A stretch of DNA of 6,656 bases from Bacteroidales bacterium. Its GTDB lineage: Bacteria > Bacteroidota > Bacteroidia > Bacteroidales > S143-33. Where the stretch lies: the NCBI GenBank assembly GCA_027083655.1, contig JALWNS010000130.1, forward strand, positions 1-6,656, read 5' to 3'. Under the pieces are notes generated by a model. The model did no database searches and had not been told where the DNA came from. It saw nothing but the letters and a program-made list of their open reading frames with translations. A program made the position numbers and the translations under genes. Positions 1 through 6,239 of the stretch are shown piece by piece; position 1 is the first letter of the stretch; the number at the start of each line of letters is the position of its first letter.

Positions 1-736
1 AACTAACGCCTGCCCAAATTTTTTTATTGTATAAAATCATCATATTTACGTCAAATTGTAGCTCCCTGGCATCTGACTTAATTAAAACAGATGGTCTTAT
101 GTCAAATAACGAATTAGCAGATGTAATATTATAACCTGCAGTGAAATAATAATGTCTAACAAGCCCCACTTGTTGCTCATTACCACCTTCACTAATGAAT
201 ATAAAGTTAGGAGCAGTTAAGTGGGTCACAGAAAATCCTGAATACAAATTATTATAAATATAAAAAACTCCAAAATTAAAATCCACAATCATACTTCTGC
301 TCTGGTTAGGGAATATAGGCTCTTGTTGGTCCGGGAATTGCCAGTCTACATCATTAAATTGTTTAGAGAAAGCAGAAGTAGACACACCTATACTTAATTT
401 ACCCAGTCCTAAATCTATGTGATAAGCAAACGTTAGGCCGAATGTCATATCCTGCACAAAAGCGTAATTATCACTTAACATGATAACACCCAGTCCTGCT
501 GATGATCCCAAAATATCCACCGGGGCATCAACAGAAAAAAGATTAGTCCTTGGTGCGCCTTCAAGCTTGATCCACTGATTATGATTTAATAAATTCACAG
601 AAATATCACCAGATATGCCAGCTGCCGCTGGATTAAAGTACGAATTAACAAACATATAATGGCTAAATTGCGGATCTTGCTGTGCTAATAGCCTTACACC
701 CAGGATTATAAGTATGAATACTAGGGCCTTTCTCAT
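1..736 (-). CDS. PorP/SprF family type IX secretion outer-membrane protein (C-terminus cut by window edge)
   Basis: The leftward reading frame opens at the ATG at 736 and stays open to base 1, giving 245 residues; the stop lies outside the window. Residues 1-18 form a signal peptide (MRKALVFILIILGVRLLA, with an arginine at 15), probably cleaved before QQ. The mature start QQDPQFSHYMFVN, followed by YFNPAAAG (residues 33-40), is the hallmark of the PorP/SprF family. The last visible residues, NKKIWAGVS, match a strand typical of the family. Members are usually about 300-350 residues, so roughly a quarter is missing. Known members are outer-membrane beta-barrels tied to type IX secretion or gliding adhesin (SprB) export, often with several paralogs per genome, so which one this is cannot be told. 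An in-frame TAA four codons before the ATG limits the start choice. It lies 67 bases after ubiX with no convincing promoter or terminator between, so it may be the last visible gene of that transcript. Confidence 0.9.
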   Translation of the reverse strand, partial: MRKALVFILIILGVRLLAQQDPQFSHYMFVNSYFNPAAAGISGDISVNLLNHNQWIKLEGAPRTNLFSVDAPVDILGSSAGLGVIMLSDNYAFVQDMTFGLTFAYHIDLGLGKLSIGVSTSAFSKQFNDVDWQFPDQQEPIFPNQSRSMIVDFNFGVFYIYNNLYSGFSVTHLTAPNFIFISEGGNEQQVGLVRHYYFTAGYNITSANSLFDIRPSVLIKSDARELQFDVNMMILYNKKIWAGVS

Positions 737-803
737 GTTCAATAGTTATTATCCAACAAAGAAACTAATTTTTTTTTATTGTTGAAAGTTTTTTGTATTC
801 CAG

Positions 804-1352
804 TTAATGATTAGTACCCCACTTATATCTTTCAAACTCAAGTCCAAGGTGTAATAAAATCTTGTCAATGACTGTATCTACCAACTGAGCAATATCTTTG
901 GGTTTTGAATAAAACGAAGGGGAAGCAGGAATAATTGTTGCACCTGCTAAGATAAGCATTCTCATATTTTCTAGATGCACCAAATTGTATGGCATTTCAC
1001 GTGGGACAATTATTAGCTTTCTTTTTTCTTTGAGCATTACATCTGCTGCTCTTGTTATTAAAGAATCCGAGACACCGTTGGCAATACGTCCTATAGTTCC
1101 CATAGAAGCTGGGCAAATAACCAGTGCATTATAATCAGATGAACCTGAGGCAAAAGGAGCTCTAAAATCCTGGTCATCATATTGGGTAAATCCATCAAGA
1201 GATGGCTTTGAATCAAGCTCCCATTCCCAAACATTAATAGCATTTTTAGAAAAAACAATGGCAGTATGAATGTCAATTTGCTTTAAACGCATTAGCAACC
1301 TTTGTGCGTAAATTGCACCACTTGCACCAGTTATAGCTACAATTACTTTCAT
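804..1352 (-). CDS. ubiX: UbiX flavin prenyltransferase
   Basis: This 182-residue protein matches the full length of the UbiX/Pad1 family. UbiX joins a dimethylallyl group from dimethylallyl phosphate to reduced FMN, making prenylated FMN, the cofactor of UbiD-type decarboxylases. Visible motifs are the N-terminal FMN-binding loop ITGASGAIYA (7-16), SGSS (69-72), the CPASMGT segment (80-86), RAADVMLKE (101-109), PREMP (117-121) and the C-terminal YKWG. By alignment from memory with Pseudomonas UbiX, the key positions are kept: Ser11, Glu45, Arg101, Lys108, Glu119 and Tyr148. It is a cytosolic enzyme. Its ATG overlaps the TGA of the preceding barrel gene by four bases (ATGA), pointing to translational coupling. 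No ubiD is present in the window; in many bacteria the UbiD partner serves quinone synthesis or aromatic acid decarboxylation, and the substrate here cannot be inferred. Family call is very secure; the pathway is open. Confidence 0.96.
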   Translation of the reverse strand: MKVIVAITGASGAIYAQRLLMRLKQIDIHTAIVFSKNAINVWEWELDSKPSLDGFTQYDDQDFRAPFASGSSDYNALVICPASMGTIGRIANGVSDSLITRAADVMLKEKRKLIIVPREMPYNLVHLENMRMLILAGATIIPASPSFYSKPKDIAQLVDTVIDKILLHLGLEFERYKWGTNH

Positions 1353-1999
1353 TTTTTGGCTGGTATTTTAAATTCCAGAGCAAAAGAGGCAGTGTTTGTC
1401 CACCAACAAACGCCAGTGGTAGAAGGATAAGAACCATGCCAAAACAGGTATAGGCTTTTCTTCCAGCATTCCCATTCTATTGGTCTAGTAATAGGTAAGA
1501 GTCCATACCTGTATGAGGCTCTTAATGTTAAAAAAGAATTCATGCGGTAATTAAACGATAAATAAATAGGATAATCCCAAAAACCGATACCCAGGTCTTC
1601 TCTATCTAGATAATATGAAGAGTGGTAATAAGCCCGGTAAATATATGAGAAGCTAAGTCCAAATGTTCCACCAAATCGTCTATATGGATAATAATTAAAC
1701 CACAGAGGCACCTCTACTTCGTTAATTACTGTTTTAAAATAAGGAATATTTGCAGATGAGTGAGCACCTTTCTGTACCAGGAAAACACCAGATCTGATGC
1801 TCCATTTATCGTTCAAAGCATAATCTGCAAAACTGCCCAACTCAAAGCCGACCTTATTATACCCGGAATAGCTGTCTCCATCTATCTGGCTTCCTGCCAG
1901 GCCAAACACGAATCCTCCACTAAACTGCTGGCCATAAGCCGAAAGAGAAATCAGACACATATATATAATAATGTGTAGCAGTAACTTCTTTGGTCTCAT
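1349..1999 (-). CDS. Outer-membrane beta-barrel protein (PorT/OMP_b-brl-like)
   Basis: A 216-residue exported protein. Residues 1-23 are a signal peptide (KK at 4-5, hydrophobic 6-20, probable cleavage after SAYG before QQF). The mature part alternates polar and aromatic residues in strand-sized blocks rich in Tyr, Phe and Trp, and begins GGFVFGLAGSQIDGDSYSGYNKVG (partly quoted: GLAGSQIDGD, residues 33-42). That opening is characteristic of the small Bacteroidota outer-membrane beta-barrel family. The final strand SFALEFKIP (205-213) suits a barrel C-terminus. Two cysteines, C178 and C198, lie in one probable surface loop and could form a disulfide bond (inference). Specific function is unknown; relatives include PorT-like proteins, but there is no basis to call it PorT. 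Its ATG overlaps the stop of ldcA by four bases and its stop overlaps the ubiX start by four, so it is the middle of a tightly coupled run. Confidence 0.8.
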   Translation of the reverse strand: MRPKKLLLHIIIYMCLISLSAYGQQFSGGFVFGLAGSQIDGDSYSGYNKVGFELGSFADYALNDKWSIRSGVFLVQKGAHSSANIPYFKTVINEVEVPLWFNYYPYRRFGGTFGLSFSYIYRAYYHSSYYLDREDLGIGFWDYPIYLSFNYRMNSFLTLRASYRYGLLPITRPIEWECWKKSLYLFWHGSYPSTTGVCWWTNTASFALEFKIPAKK

Positions 2000-2925
2000 C
2001 TGACAACTGGTTTATGTAATTTTATTTTCATTGTGTCTGTATCAAAACTAGCTAATGCTCCCATGGGCAAAATTGACATTTCTTTGACGTGTCCCAGGGG
2101 GAAGCCGTATATAACTGGCCCTTTAAAGCGTGCAAACCTATCTTTGAAAATTTCTACCAGGGAGAAAGTGTCCTCTTTTTTTTGGTAATATTTTTGCCAC
2201 TGGCACTTGTGAAATATACCTAAAACAATTCCTGCGGCTTTTAACAAGTCCGTTGCCATCAATAGTTGTGTGAGCATACGGTCTATTTTGTATGGAGGTT
2301 CTGAGATTTCTTCTATGAATACTATTTTGTTTTTAAAACGGGGTAAAAATCCTGTCCCTATTAGAGAGACAAGTAAGGATAAATTGCCTCCGACAATTGT
2401 ACCCCGGGCTCTTCCTGGGTTAATTATCATTGGTTCTGGAGAGAAGTTAGTTTTTATTTCTAAAGCCGGGGTTTGAGCTTCAAAGGCCATTTTTTTAAAA
2501 AGCGTTCTGGCATATTCATTCTCCAAAGCATTAAGGCTAGTATGAAAAGTAATTAACCTTGTTTTTTTATAAAAAGCCATTTGCAGGGCAGTAATATCAC
2601 TGAAACCTAAGAATATTTTTGGATTTCGCCGTATTATTGAATAAGGTATAGCTTTTAATAGGCGGGTACTCCCATAACCTCCACGTAAACAGAAGATAGC
2701 TTTTATGTCCTTGTTTTTAAAGCCAGAGATTAAGTCTTCTAACCTTTCTTTGTCGGGGGCAGAAAAGTATCCATACTTAGAAAGTGCTATAGGACTCCAA
2801 ATAGGCTCCAGTCCAAGAGTCCTAACAATATTCAGTAATTTATCAAATTTTTCCTGTGAAACGGCCCCTGCAGGTGCTATGAGTTTAACTTTATCTCCAT
2901 TGTTTAGATGAACGGGTCGCATCAT
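1996..2925 (-). CDS. ldcA: LD-carboxypeptidase, peptidase family S66 (LdcA-like)
   Basis: A 309-residue protein of the usual length for S66 muramoyl-tetrapeptide LD-carboxypeptidases, which remove the terminal D-alanine from tetrapeptides during peptidoglycan recycling. Seen in order: GDKVKLIAPAG (10-20), FCLRGGYGSTRLL (78-90, the conserved GGYG loop), LGFSDITAL (106-114) with the nucleophile Ser109, GTIVGGNLSLL (175-185), the IEEISEPPYKIDR block (204-216) with the probable catalytic Glu205, and GFPLGHV (274-280) with His279. The Ser-Glu-His triad of the family is therefore complete, by motif comparison with Pseudomonas LdcA. There is no signal peptide, so it is expected in the cytoplasm, acting on imported muropeptides. 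The start has two consecutive ATG codons (2925 and 2922); either could serve and no Shine-Dalgarno sequence decides. It lies 13 bases after the small exported-protein gene and overlaps the following barrel gene by ATGA. Confidence 0.93.
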   Translation of the reverse strand: MMRPVHLNNGDKVKLIAPAGAVSQEKFDKLLNIVRTLGLEPIWSPIALSKYGYFSAPDKERLEDLISGFKNKDIKAIFCLRGGYGSTRLLKAIPYSIIRRNPKIFLGFSDITALQMAFYKKTRLITFHTSLNALENEYARTLFKKMAFEAQTPALEIKTNFSPEPMIINPGRARGTIVGGNLSLLVSLIGTGFLPRFKNKIVFIEEISEPPYKIDRMLTQLLMATDLLKAAGIVLGIFHKCQWQKYYQKKEDTFSLVEIFKDRFARFKGPVIYGFPLGHVKEMSILPMGALASFDTDTMKIKLHKPVVR

Positions 2926-2938
2926 ATTTTTATTAATA

Positions 2939-3325
2939 TTAAAACGGTAAGTCCACTAAGTCAGATAAATAAGAGAAGTCCTTGGTATGCATAGACTTGT
3001 CTATATCATTGATAATCTTATAAAATTGTGTTTCTAAAGCCTCTTGCCCGTTAGATGAAATTTTCCCGGCAGGGGAGAATATCTCAATTACTTTAATCAT
3101 TTCTTTATGTGAAACTTCTTGAATTGAACATTTGTAATATATGGCTAGCATAAAAGCCTCCTTTTCTTCATTTGTCAATACATCTTTATTAAGCACTAGC
3201 TCTATAAAATCCTTTTCATAAAGTTTTTGTGCCAGGTCATAGTTTTTACTATATAGCCCAGATTGAGCCATTAAAGGGTTAAAGAGCACACTAATGACAA
3301 TAAAAATTAAGACACGGCGAGACAT
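2939..3325 (-). CDS. Unrecognised small exported protein
   Basis: A 128-residue protein that I do not recognise. Residues 1-20 make a clear signal peptide: MSRR, a hydrophobic core (LIFIVISVLF), and a PLMA cleavage site before QSG. There is no lipobox cysteine, so it is probably a soluble periplasmic or secreted protein. The mature 108 residues look mostly helical, with two charged helix-like blocks (about 26-80 and 94-118) separated by the Gly/Pro/Ser-containing stretch SPAGKISSNGQ (84-94). The single cysteine, C66, precludes an internal disulfide. It is the first gene of the leftward run: a putative promoter stands at 3388-3415 and ldcA follows after 13 bases, so it should be co-expressed with the LD-carboxypeptidase and the barrel protein. 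A periplasmic role in envelope upkeep is possible from context alone. The start is well supported because it alone yields an intact signal peptide. Confidence 0.75.
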   Translation of the reverse strand: MSRRVLIFIVISVLFNPLMAQSGLYSKNYDLAQKLYEKDFIELVLNKDVLTNEEKEAFMLAIYYKCSIQEVSHKEMIKVIEIFSPAGKISSNGQEALETQFYKIINDIDKSMHTKDFSYLSDLVDLPF

Positions 3326-3352
3326 GGCTTTATTCAGTTAGTAATGTTTTAT

Positions 3353-3373
3353 ATTTGTTTTATTTCAACAAAT
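3353..3373. repeat. Short AT-rich inverted repeat in the leader of the leftward operon
   Basis: ATTTGTT (3353-3359) and AACAAAT (3367-3373) are perfect 7-base inverted arms around a 7-base spacer. The repeat lies between the putative start point of the leftward transcript (about 3381) and the ATG at 3325, so it could form a weak leader hairpin, mark the 3' end of the ferredoxin transcript, or bind a regulator. No T-run follows in the leftward direction, so it is not a standard terminator. In DNA this AT-rich, chance is a real explanation. Confidence 0.3.
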
Positions 3374-3387
3374 CTGCCAAAGTTTTA

Positions 3388-3415
3388 CAAAAATAAAAGT
3401 TTTAATATTTTTCAA
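3388..3415 (-). promoter_or_regulatory. Putative Bacteroidota promoter for the leftward five-gene run
   Basis: Read leftward, TATTTTTG (bases 3395 to 3388) fits the Bacteroidota -7 consensus TAnnTTTG exactly, and a TTG (3415 to 3413) lies 17 bases upstream as a -33 element. Transcription would start near 3381, giving a leader of about 55 bases before the exported-protein ATG at 3325. The -33 element lies inside the final codons of the ferredoxin gene. A direct repeat AAAGTTTT (plus strand, 3379-3386 and 3396-3403) brackets the -7 element. The call rests on consensus only; AT-rich DNA gives such matches by chance. Confidence 0.45.
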
Positions 3416-3629
3416 CTTTAATACATGATACAGGACAAACATCTGCTGCCTGTCTGTTTTGTTCCCAGGCGAGGTCATCGGTCAGTAAGACCTGGATTTG
3501 ATTTTTAGTATTTGCACTTATAAGGTCACTCTTTCCGTCCTGTTCGTTCATTTCCCAAAAGTCAGGTGCTACTTCTACACAATATGCACAACCGATACAT
3601 TTATAGCGATAATGTGTGATCCTAACCAT
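3402..3629 (-). CDS. Small single-cluster [4Fe-4S] ferredoxin
   Basis: A 75-residue electron carrier starting MVRITHYRYK. Cluster ligands are visible as CIGCAYC (C11, C14, C17) and C65 in the VCPVSC block, the CxxCxxC...CP pattern of one [4Fe-4S] cluster. The second cluster of the bacterial 2[4Fe-4S] ferredoxins is absent; the middle (about 23-60) is acidic with VEVAPDFWEM, a form common in small Bacteroidota ferredoxins. An additional cysteine, C69, sits four residues after the last ligand. It is cytosolic; its redox partner is unknown. The frame is open further upstream to an ATG at 3704, but the start at 3629 is chosen: the family begins at this point, the extra 25 residues (MMIYNFPYF...) resemble no ferredoxin, and the longer start lies upstream of the probable transcription start. 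The gene is divergent from the YfhO gene and appears monocistronic, with 76 bases to the next leftward gene. Confidence 0.92.
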   Translation of the reverse strand: MVRITHYRYKCIGCAYCVEVAPDFWEMNEQDGKSDLISANTKNQIQVLLTDDLAWEQNRQAADVCPVSCIKVEKY

Positions 3630-3666
3630 AAGCTTAATTTCTTTTTCCTTATACGTTAAAATTCTA

Positions 3667-3674
3667 TAACTTTG
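3667..3674 (+). promoter_or_regulatory. Putative -7 element of the YfhO-purQ promoter
   Basis: TAACTTTG fits the Bacteroidota -7 consensus TAnnTTTG exactly, placing a rightward start near 3681 and a leader of about 27 bases before the ATG at 3708. No TTG was found at the expected -33 spacing, so the promoter is weaker evidence than its leftward partner. One base (3675) separates the two -7 elements, so polymerase binding for the two directions should be mutually exclusive. Confidence 0.4.
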
Positions 3675-3675
3675 A

Positions 3676-3708
3676 CAAAAATAAGGAAAATTATAAATCA
3701 TCATACAA
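3676..3708 (-). promoter_or_regulatory. Putative Bacteroidota promoter of the ferredoxin gene
   Basis: Read leftward, TATTTTTG (3683 to 3676) matches the -7 consensus TAnnTTTG, with TTG (3708 to 3706) 22 bases upstream as a -33 element, within the usual spacing range. The start point would be near 3669, leaving a leader of about 40 bases to the ATG at 3629. The -33 element overlaps the A of the YfhO start codon. Consensus match only. Confidence 0.45.
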
Positions 3709-6230
3709 TGAAAGATAAGCTTCTAGCAGGTTTGAAGAAAGTTCTTCCGCACATTCTTATCATATTTGGATTTGTTCTTATTACTTTCTTCTACTTTTCT
3801 CCAGTTTTTGAGGGGAAAGAGCTGCGGCAGATGGACCTGGAGCATTTCAAGGCCATGAGTAAAGAGCAGAAAGATTTATATGAGCAAACAGGCCATTATA
3901 GTGCATGGACAAACAGGGTTTTTAGTGGAATGCCAGGTTATCATACATACATGCCAAAGGGCATTAAGCATAATATTTATAGTTTTTTGTTTAGGACACT
4001 ACGTTTGTTTAATACTTTACCGTACTCTACTGCGGGTATTTTTTTCGTTTACCTGCTTGGTTTTTATTTGTTGATGCTCACGATGCGCTTTAATAAATGG
4101 ATAAGTGCTATTTTTTCATTGGCATTTGGTTTATCGACATATAATATAATCATTATAGCGGTAGGGCACATAACCAAAGCTTATGCTATAGGTGTAATGC
4201 CTATGGTATTGGCTTCATTTATAATTTTATACCGCGACAAGAAGTATCTTTGGGGCGGTTTGGCGGTAGCAGTGTCCCTGGGTATGCAGATAAGTACAAC
4301 CCATATACAGATTGTTTATTACACAGGTATGCTTGTGGGTATTTATGTTATTTACGAGTTTATTAAACAATGGGTAATTGAGAAAGAGTGGCGGCAGTTT
4401 ATTTTTGCTTCTATAATGGCGCTTTTAGGGGTGATACTGGCGTTTATACCAAATACAGTAACTTTGTGGACTAATTATGAACTGGCTAAATATAGTATTC
4501 GTGGTGGCCATAGTGAAGTAAAAGAACAAACTAAAGAGACAAAAGGCCTTGATAAAGAGTATGCATTGTCCTGGTCATACGGTGTCAGTGAGACATTAAC
4601 CTTGATGATACCAGAGGTAAAAGGAGGCGAGAGCGATTATTTGGGCAATGATCCTAAGGTAATGGAGAATGTTAATTCACCATTCAAACAATATATAGCA
4701 CAATCTAGCCGCTATTGGGGACCACAAGTTTTTACTGCAGGGCCTGTATATTTTGGAGCTATAATAATTTTCTTATTTGTCTTGGCAATGTTTATTGTCA
4801 AAGATGATCAAAAGTGGTGGCTTTTTGCCGCTACTTTACTTGCCATAATGTTGGCGTGGGGTAAGCATTTTATGCTTTTGACTGACCTGTTTTATTATTA
4901 TTTCCCTCTTTACAATAAGTTTCGTGTGGTTTCGATGATATTGGTCATAGCTGGGCTAACAGTACCAGTGTTGGCAGCTATGGCAGTTCAAGAAATAGTT
5001 AATAATCCTGATATTTTAAGAGAAAAGTCTAAATACTTTTATATATCATTTGCCATAACTGCAGGCTTAGCTTTGTTGATATATCTAGTACCCAAGTTGG
5101 CTGGTCCACTTCTTTCCCCACAGGAGCAGGATTATGTCAAGACGTTACTTGCACAAAATCCTGCAAATGCCCAGCAGGTTAAAGCATTTTTTAATGATTT
5201 GGAGAATGTGAGGGCGATGATTCTTAAAGCTTCGGCTATACGAAGTTTTCTGCTTATAACAATTGCTGCTCTGGTGCTCTGGGCATATAGTCGTTTTTTC
5301 AAGTCATCAACCAGTATTTTGTATTTGGTGTTGGGTCTGTTAATAGTTATAGATTTGTGGGCAATTGACACTAAATACTTGGGCTATAAAGATTTCAAAC
5401 CAAAGCGCGTATTAAGGAATGACTTTAGACCATCGTTGGCAGATCAATTTATTCTAAAGACAACACAAAAGGATTATCGTGTGTTGAATCTCACTGTGGA
5501 TCCATTTAATGATGCTATGACGTCATATTTCCACGAACATATTGGAGGTTATAGTGCGGCTAAATTACGCAGGTACCAGGATATTATTGATTTCTACCTG
5601 AGGCCATACTCAATGACCATAATACAAGCACTACAGGATAGTACTGTGGATGTAATGCAAGTAATAAGGCCAATGCAAGTATTACATATGCTCAACACCT
5701 TGTATATTATAGTTGACCCCAATGGTATGCCAATTGTCAATCCTTATGCTTATGGTAATGCATGGTTTGTTGACACATACAAGTTTGTTAATACGCCAAG
5801 GGAAGAGATAGAAGCATTGAACCAGGTGGATTTGAGACGGGTTGCCGTCATTAACCGTAATAAGTACAGTAATGTTAAGTTTCCGGAATTGTCATTAAAT
5901 TCGGATCCTGAACGGATGATAGTGTTAACTTATTATAGTCCAGATTCTTTAGTGTACCAGAGCCGTTCACGTAATAACGAATTTGCAGTGTTCTCGGAAA
6001 TATATTACCCAGAAGGCTGGAAAGCCTATATTGATGGTAAGGAGACACAAATAATTAACACGGACTTTATTTTGCGTGGCATTGTAGTTCCTCCTGGTGA
6101 ACATAAGATTGTTATGGTTTTCAGGCCAGATTCTATATACAAAGGCCGCAAGATAGCTCTAGTGGGATCTATTCTTGTAGTCTTAATGTTTATACTAGCA
6201 CTTGGTCTTGAATTCAAAAAAAGAAAATAA
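3708..6230 (+). CDS. YfhO family polytopic membrane protein (GT-C-like)
   Basis: An 840-residue inner-membrane protein of the YfhO family, at the usual length of Bacteroidota members. It begins with a membrane segment (about 13-33), then a first outer loop with D43 and E45 (RQMDLEH), the position of catalytic acids in GT-C glycosyltransferases (inference). Further membrane segments lie near 109-127, 131-151, 158-175, 181-218, 232-252, 345-364, 370-386, 407-427, 444-462, 511-528 and 534-552. A soluble domain of about 250 residues follows, with family-like motifs: YFHEHIGGYSAAKLRRYQD (607-625), MLNTLYII (661-668) and IYYPEGWKAYIDGK (765-778). A last membrane segment (816-834) ends in KKRK. Gram-positive YfhO decorates teichoic acids with sugars from a lipid carrier; the substrate here is unknown. 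The frame could open at TTG 3672, but that codon lies in the putative -7 promoter element, so ATG 3708 is preferred. purQ follows after 9 bases. Confidence 0.88.
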   Translation: MKDKLLAGLKKVLPHILIIFGFVLITFFYFSPVFEGKELRQMDLEHFKAMSKEQKDLYEQTGHYSAWTNRVFSGMPGYHTYMPKGIKHNIYSFLFRTLRLFNTLPYSTAGIFFVYLLGFYLLMLTMRFNKWISAIFSLAFGLSTYNIIIIAVGHITKAYAIGVMPMVLASFIILYRDKKYLWGGLAVAVSLGMQISTTHIQIVYYTGMLVGIYVIYEFIKQWVIEKEWRQFIFASIMALLGVILAFIPNTVTLWTNYELAKYSIRGGHSEVKEQTKETKGLDKEYALSWSYGVSETLTLMIPEVKGGESDYLGNDPKVMENVNSPFKQYIAQSSRYWGPQVFTAGPVYFGAIIIFLFVLAMFIVKDDQKWWLFAATLLAIMLAWGKHFMLLTDLFYYYFPLYNKFRVVSMILVIAGLTVPVLAAMAVQEIVNNPDILREKSKYFYISFAITAGLALLIYLVPKLAGPLLSPQEQDYVKTLLAQNPANAQQVKAFFNDLENVRAMILKASAIRSFLLITIAALVLWAYSRFFKSSTSILYLVLGLLIVIDLWAIDTKYLGYKDFKPKRVLRNDFRPSLADQFILKTTQKDYRVLNLTVDPFNDAMTSYFHEHIGGYSAAKLRRYQDIIDFYLRPYSMTIIQALQDSTVDVMQVIRPMQVLHMLNTLYIIVDPNGMPIVNPYAYGNAWFVDTYKFVNTPREEIEALNQVDLRRVAVINRNKYSNVKFPELSLNSDPERMIVLTYYSPDSLVYQSRSRNNEFAVFSEIYYPEGWKAYIDGKETQIINTDFILRGIVVPPGEHKIVMVFRPDSIYKGRKIALVGSILVVLMFILALGLEFKKRK

Positions 6231-6239
6231 AATACAGCA

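Noticed and set aside
757..764. Leftward TTTCTTTG before the PorP/SprF gene, considered as a -7 promoter element
   Set aside because: It misses the consensus TAnnTTTG at the A and has no TTG at -33 spacing.
754..784. CAACAA...TTGTTG inverted arms around a T-rich spacer between ubiX and the PorP/SprF gene, considered as a terminator
   Set aside because: The stem is only 6 AT-rich pairs with a 19-base loop and no T-run follows it in the leftward direction.
3630..3704. Possible 25-residue N-terminal extension of the ferredoxin, starting at the ATG at 3704
   Set aside because: It would overlap the divergent promoter region and lie upstream of the likely transcription start, and the extension resembles no ferredoxin; the family start matches the ATG at 3629.
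3672..3707. Possible TTG start giving 12 more residues on the YfhO protein
   Set aside because: The TTG is part of the putative TAACTTTG -7 element, and the added residues precede a normal positively charged N-terminus that begins at ATG 3708.
5132..5371. 79-residue leftward open frame
   Set aside because: It lies antisense inside the YfhO gene and shows no recognisable motif; it is a shadow of the coding strand.
5654..5681. 10-base direct repeat AATGCAAGTA, 18 bases apart and in frame, encoding MQV twice
   Set aside because: The second copy belongs to the family-like segment before MLNTLYII, so this is probably coincidence rather than a recent duplication.
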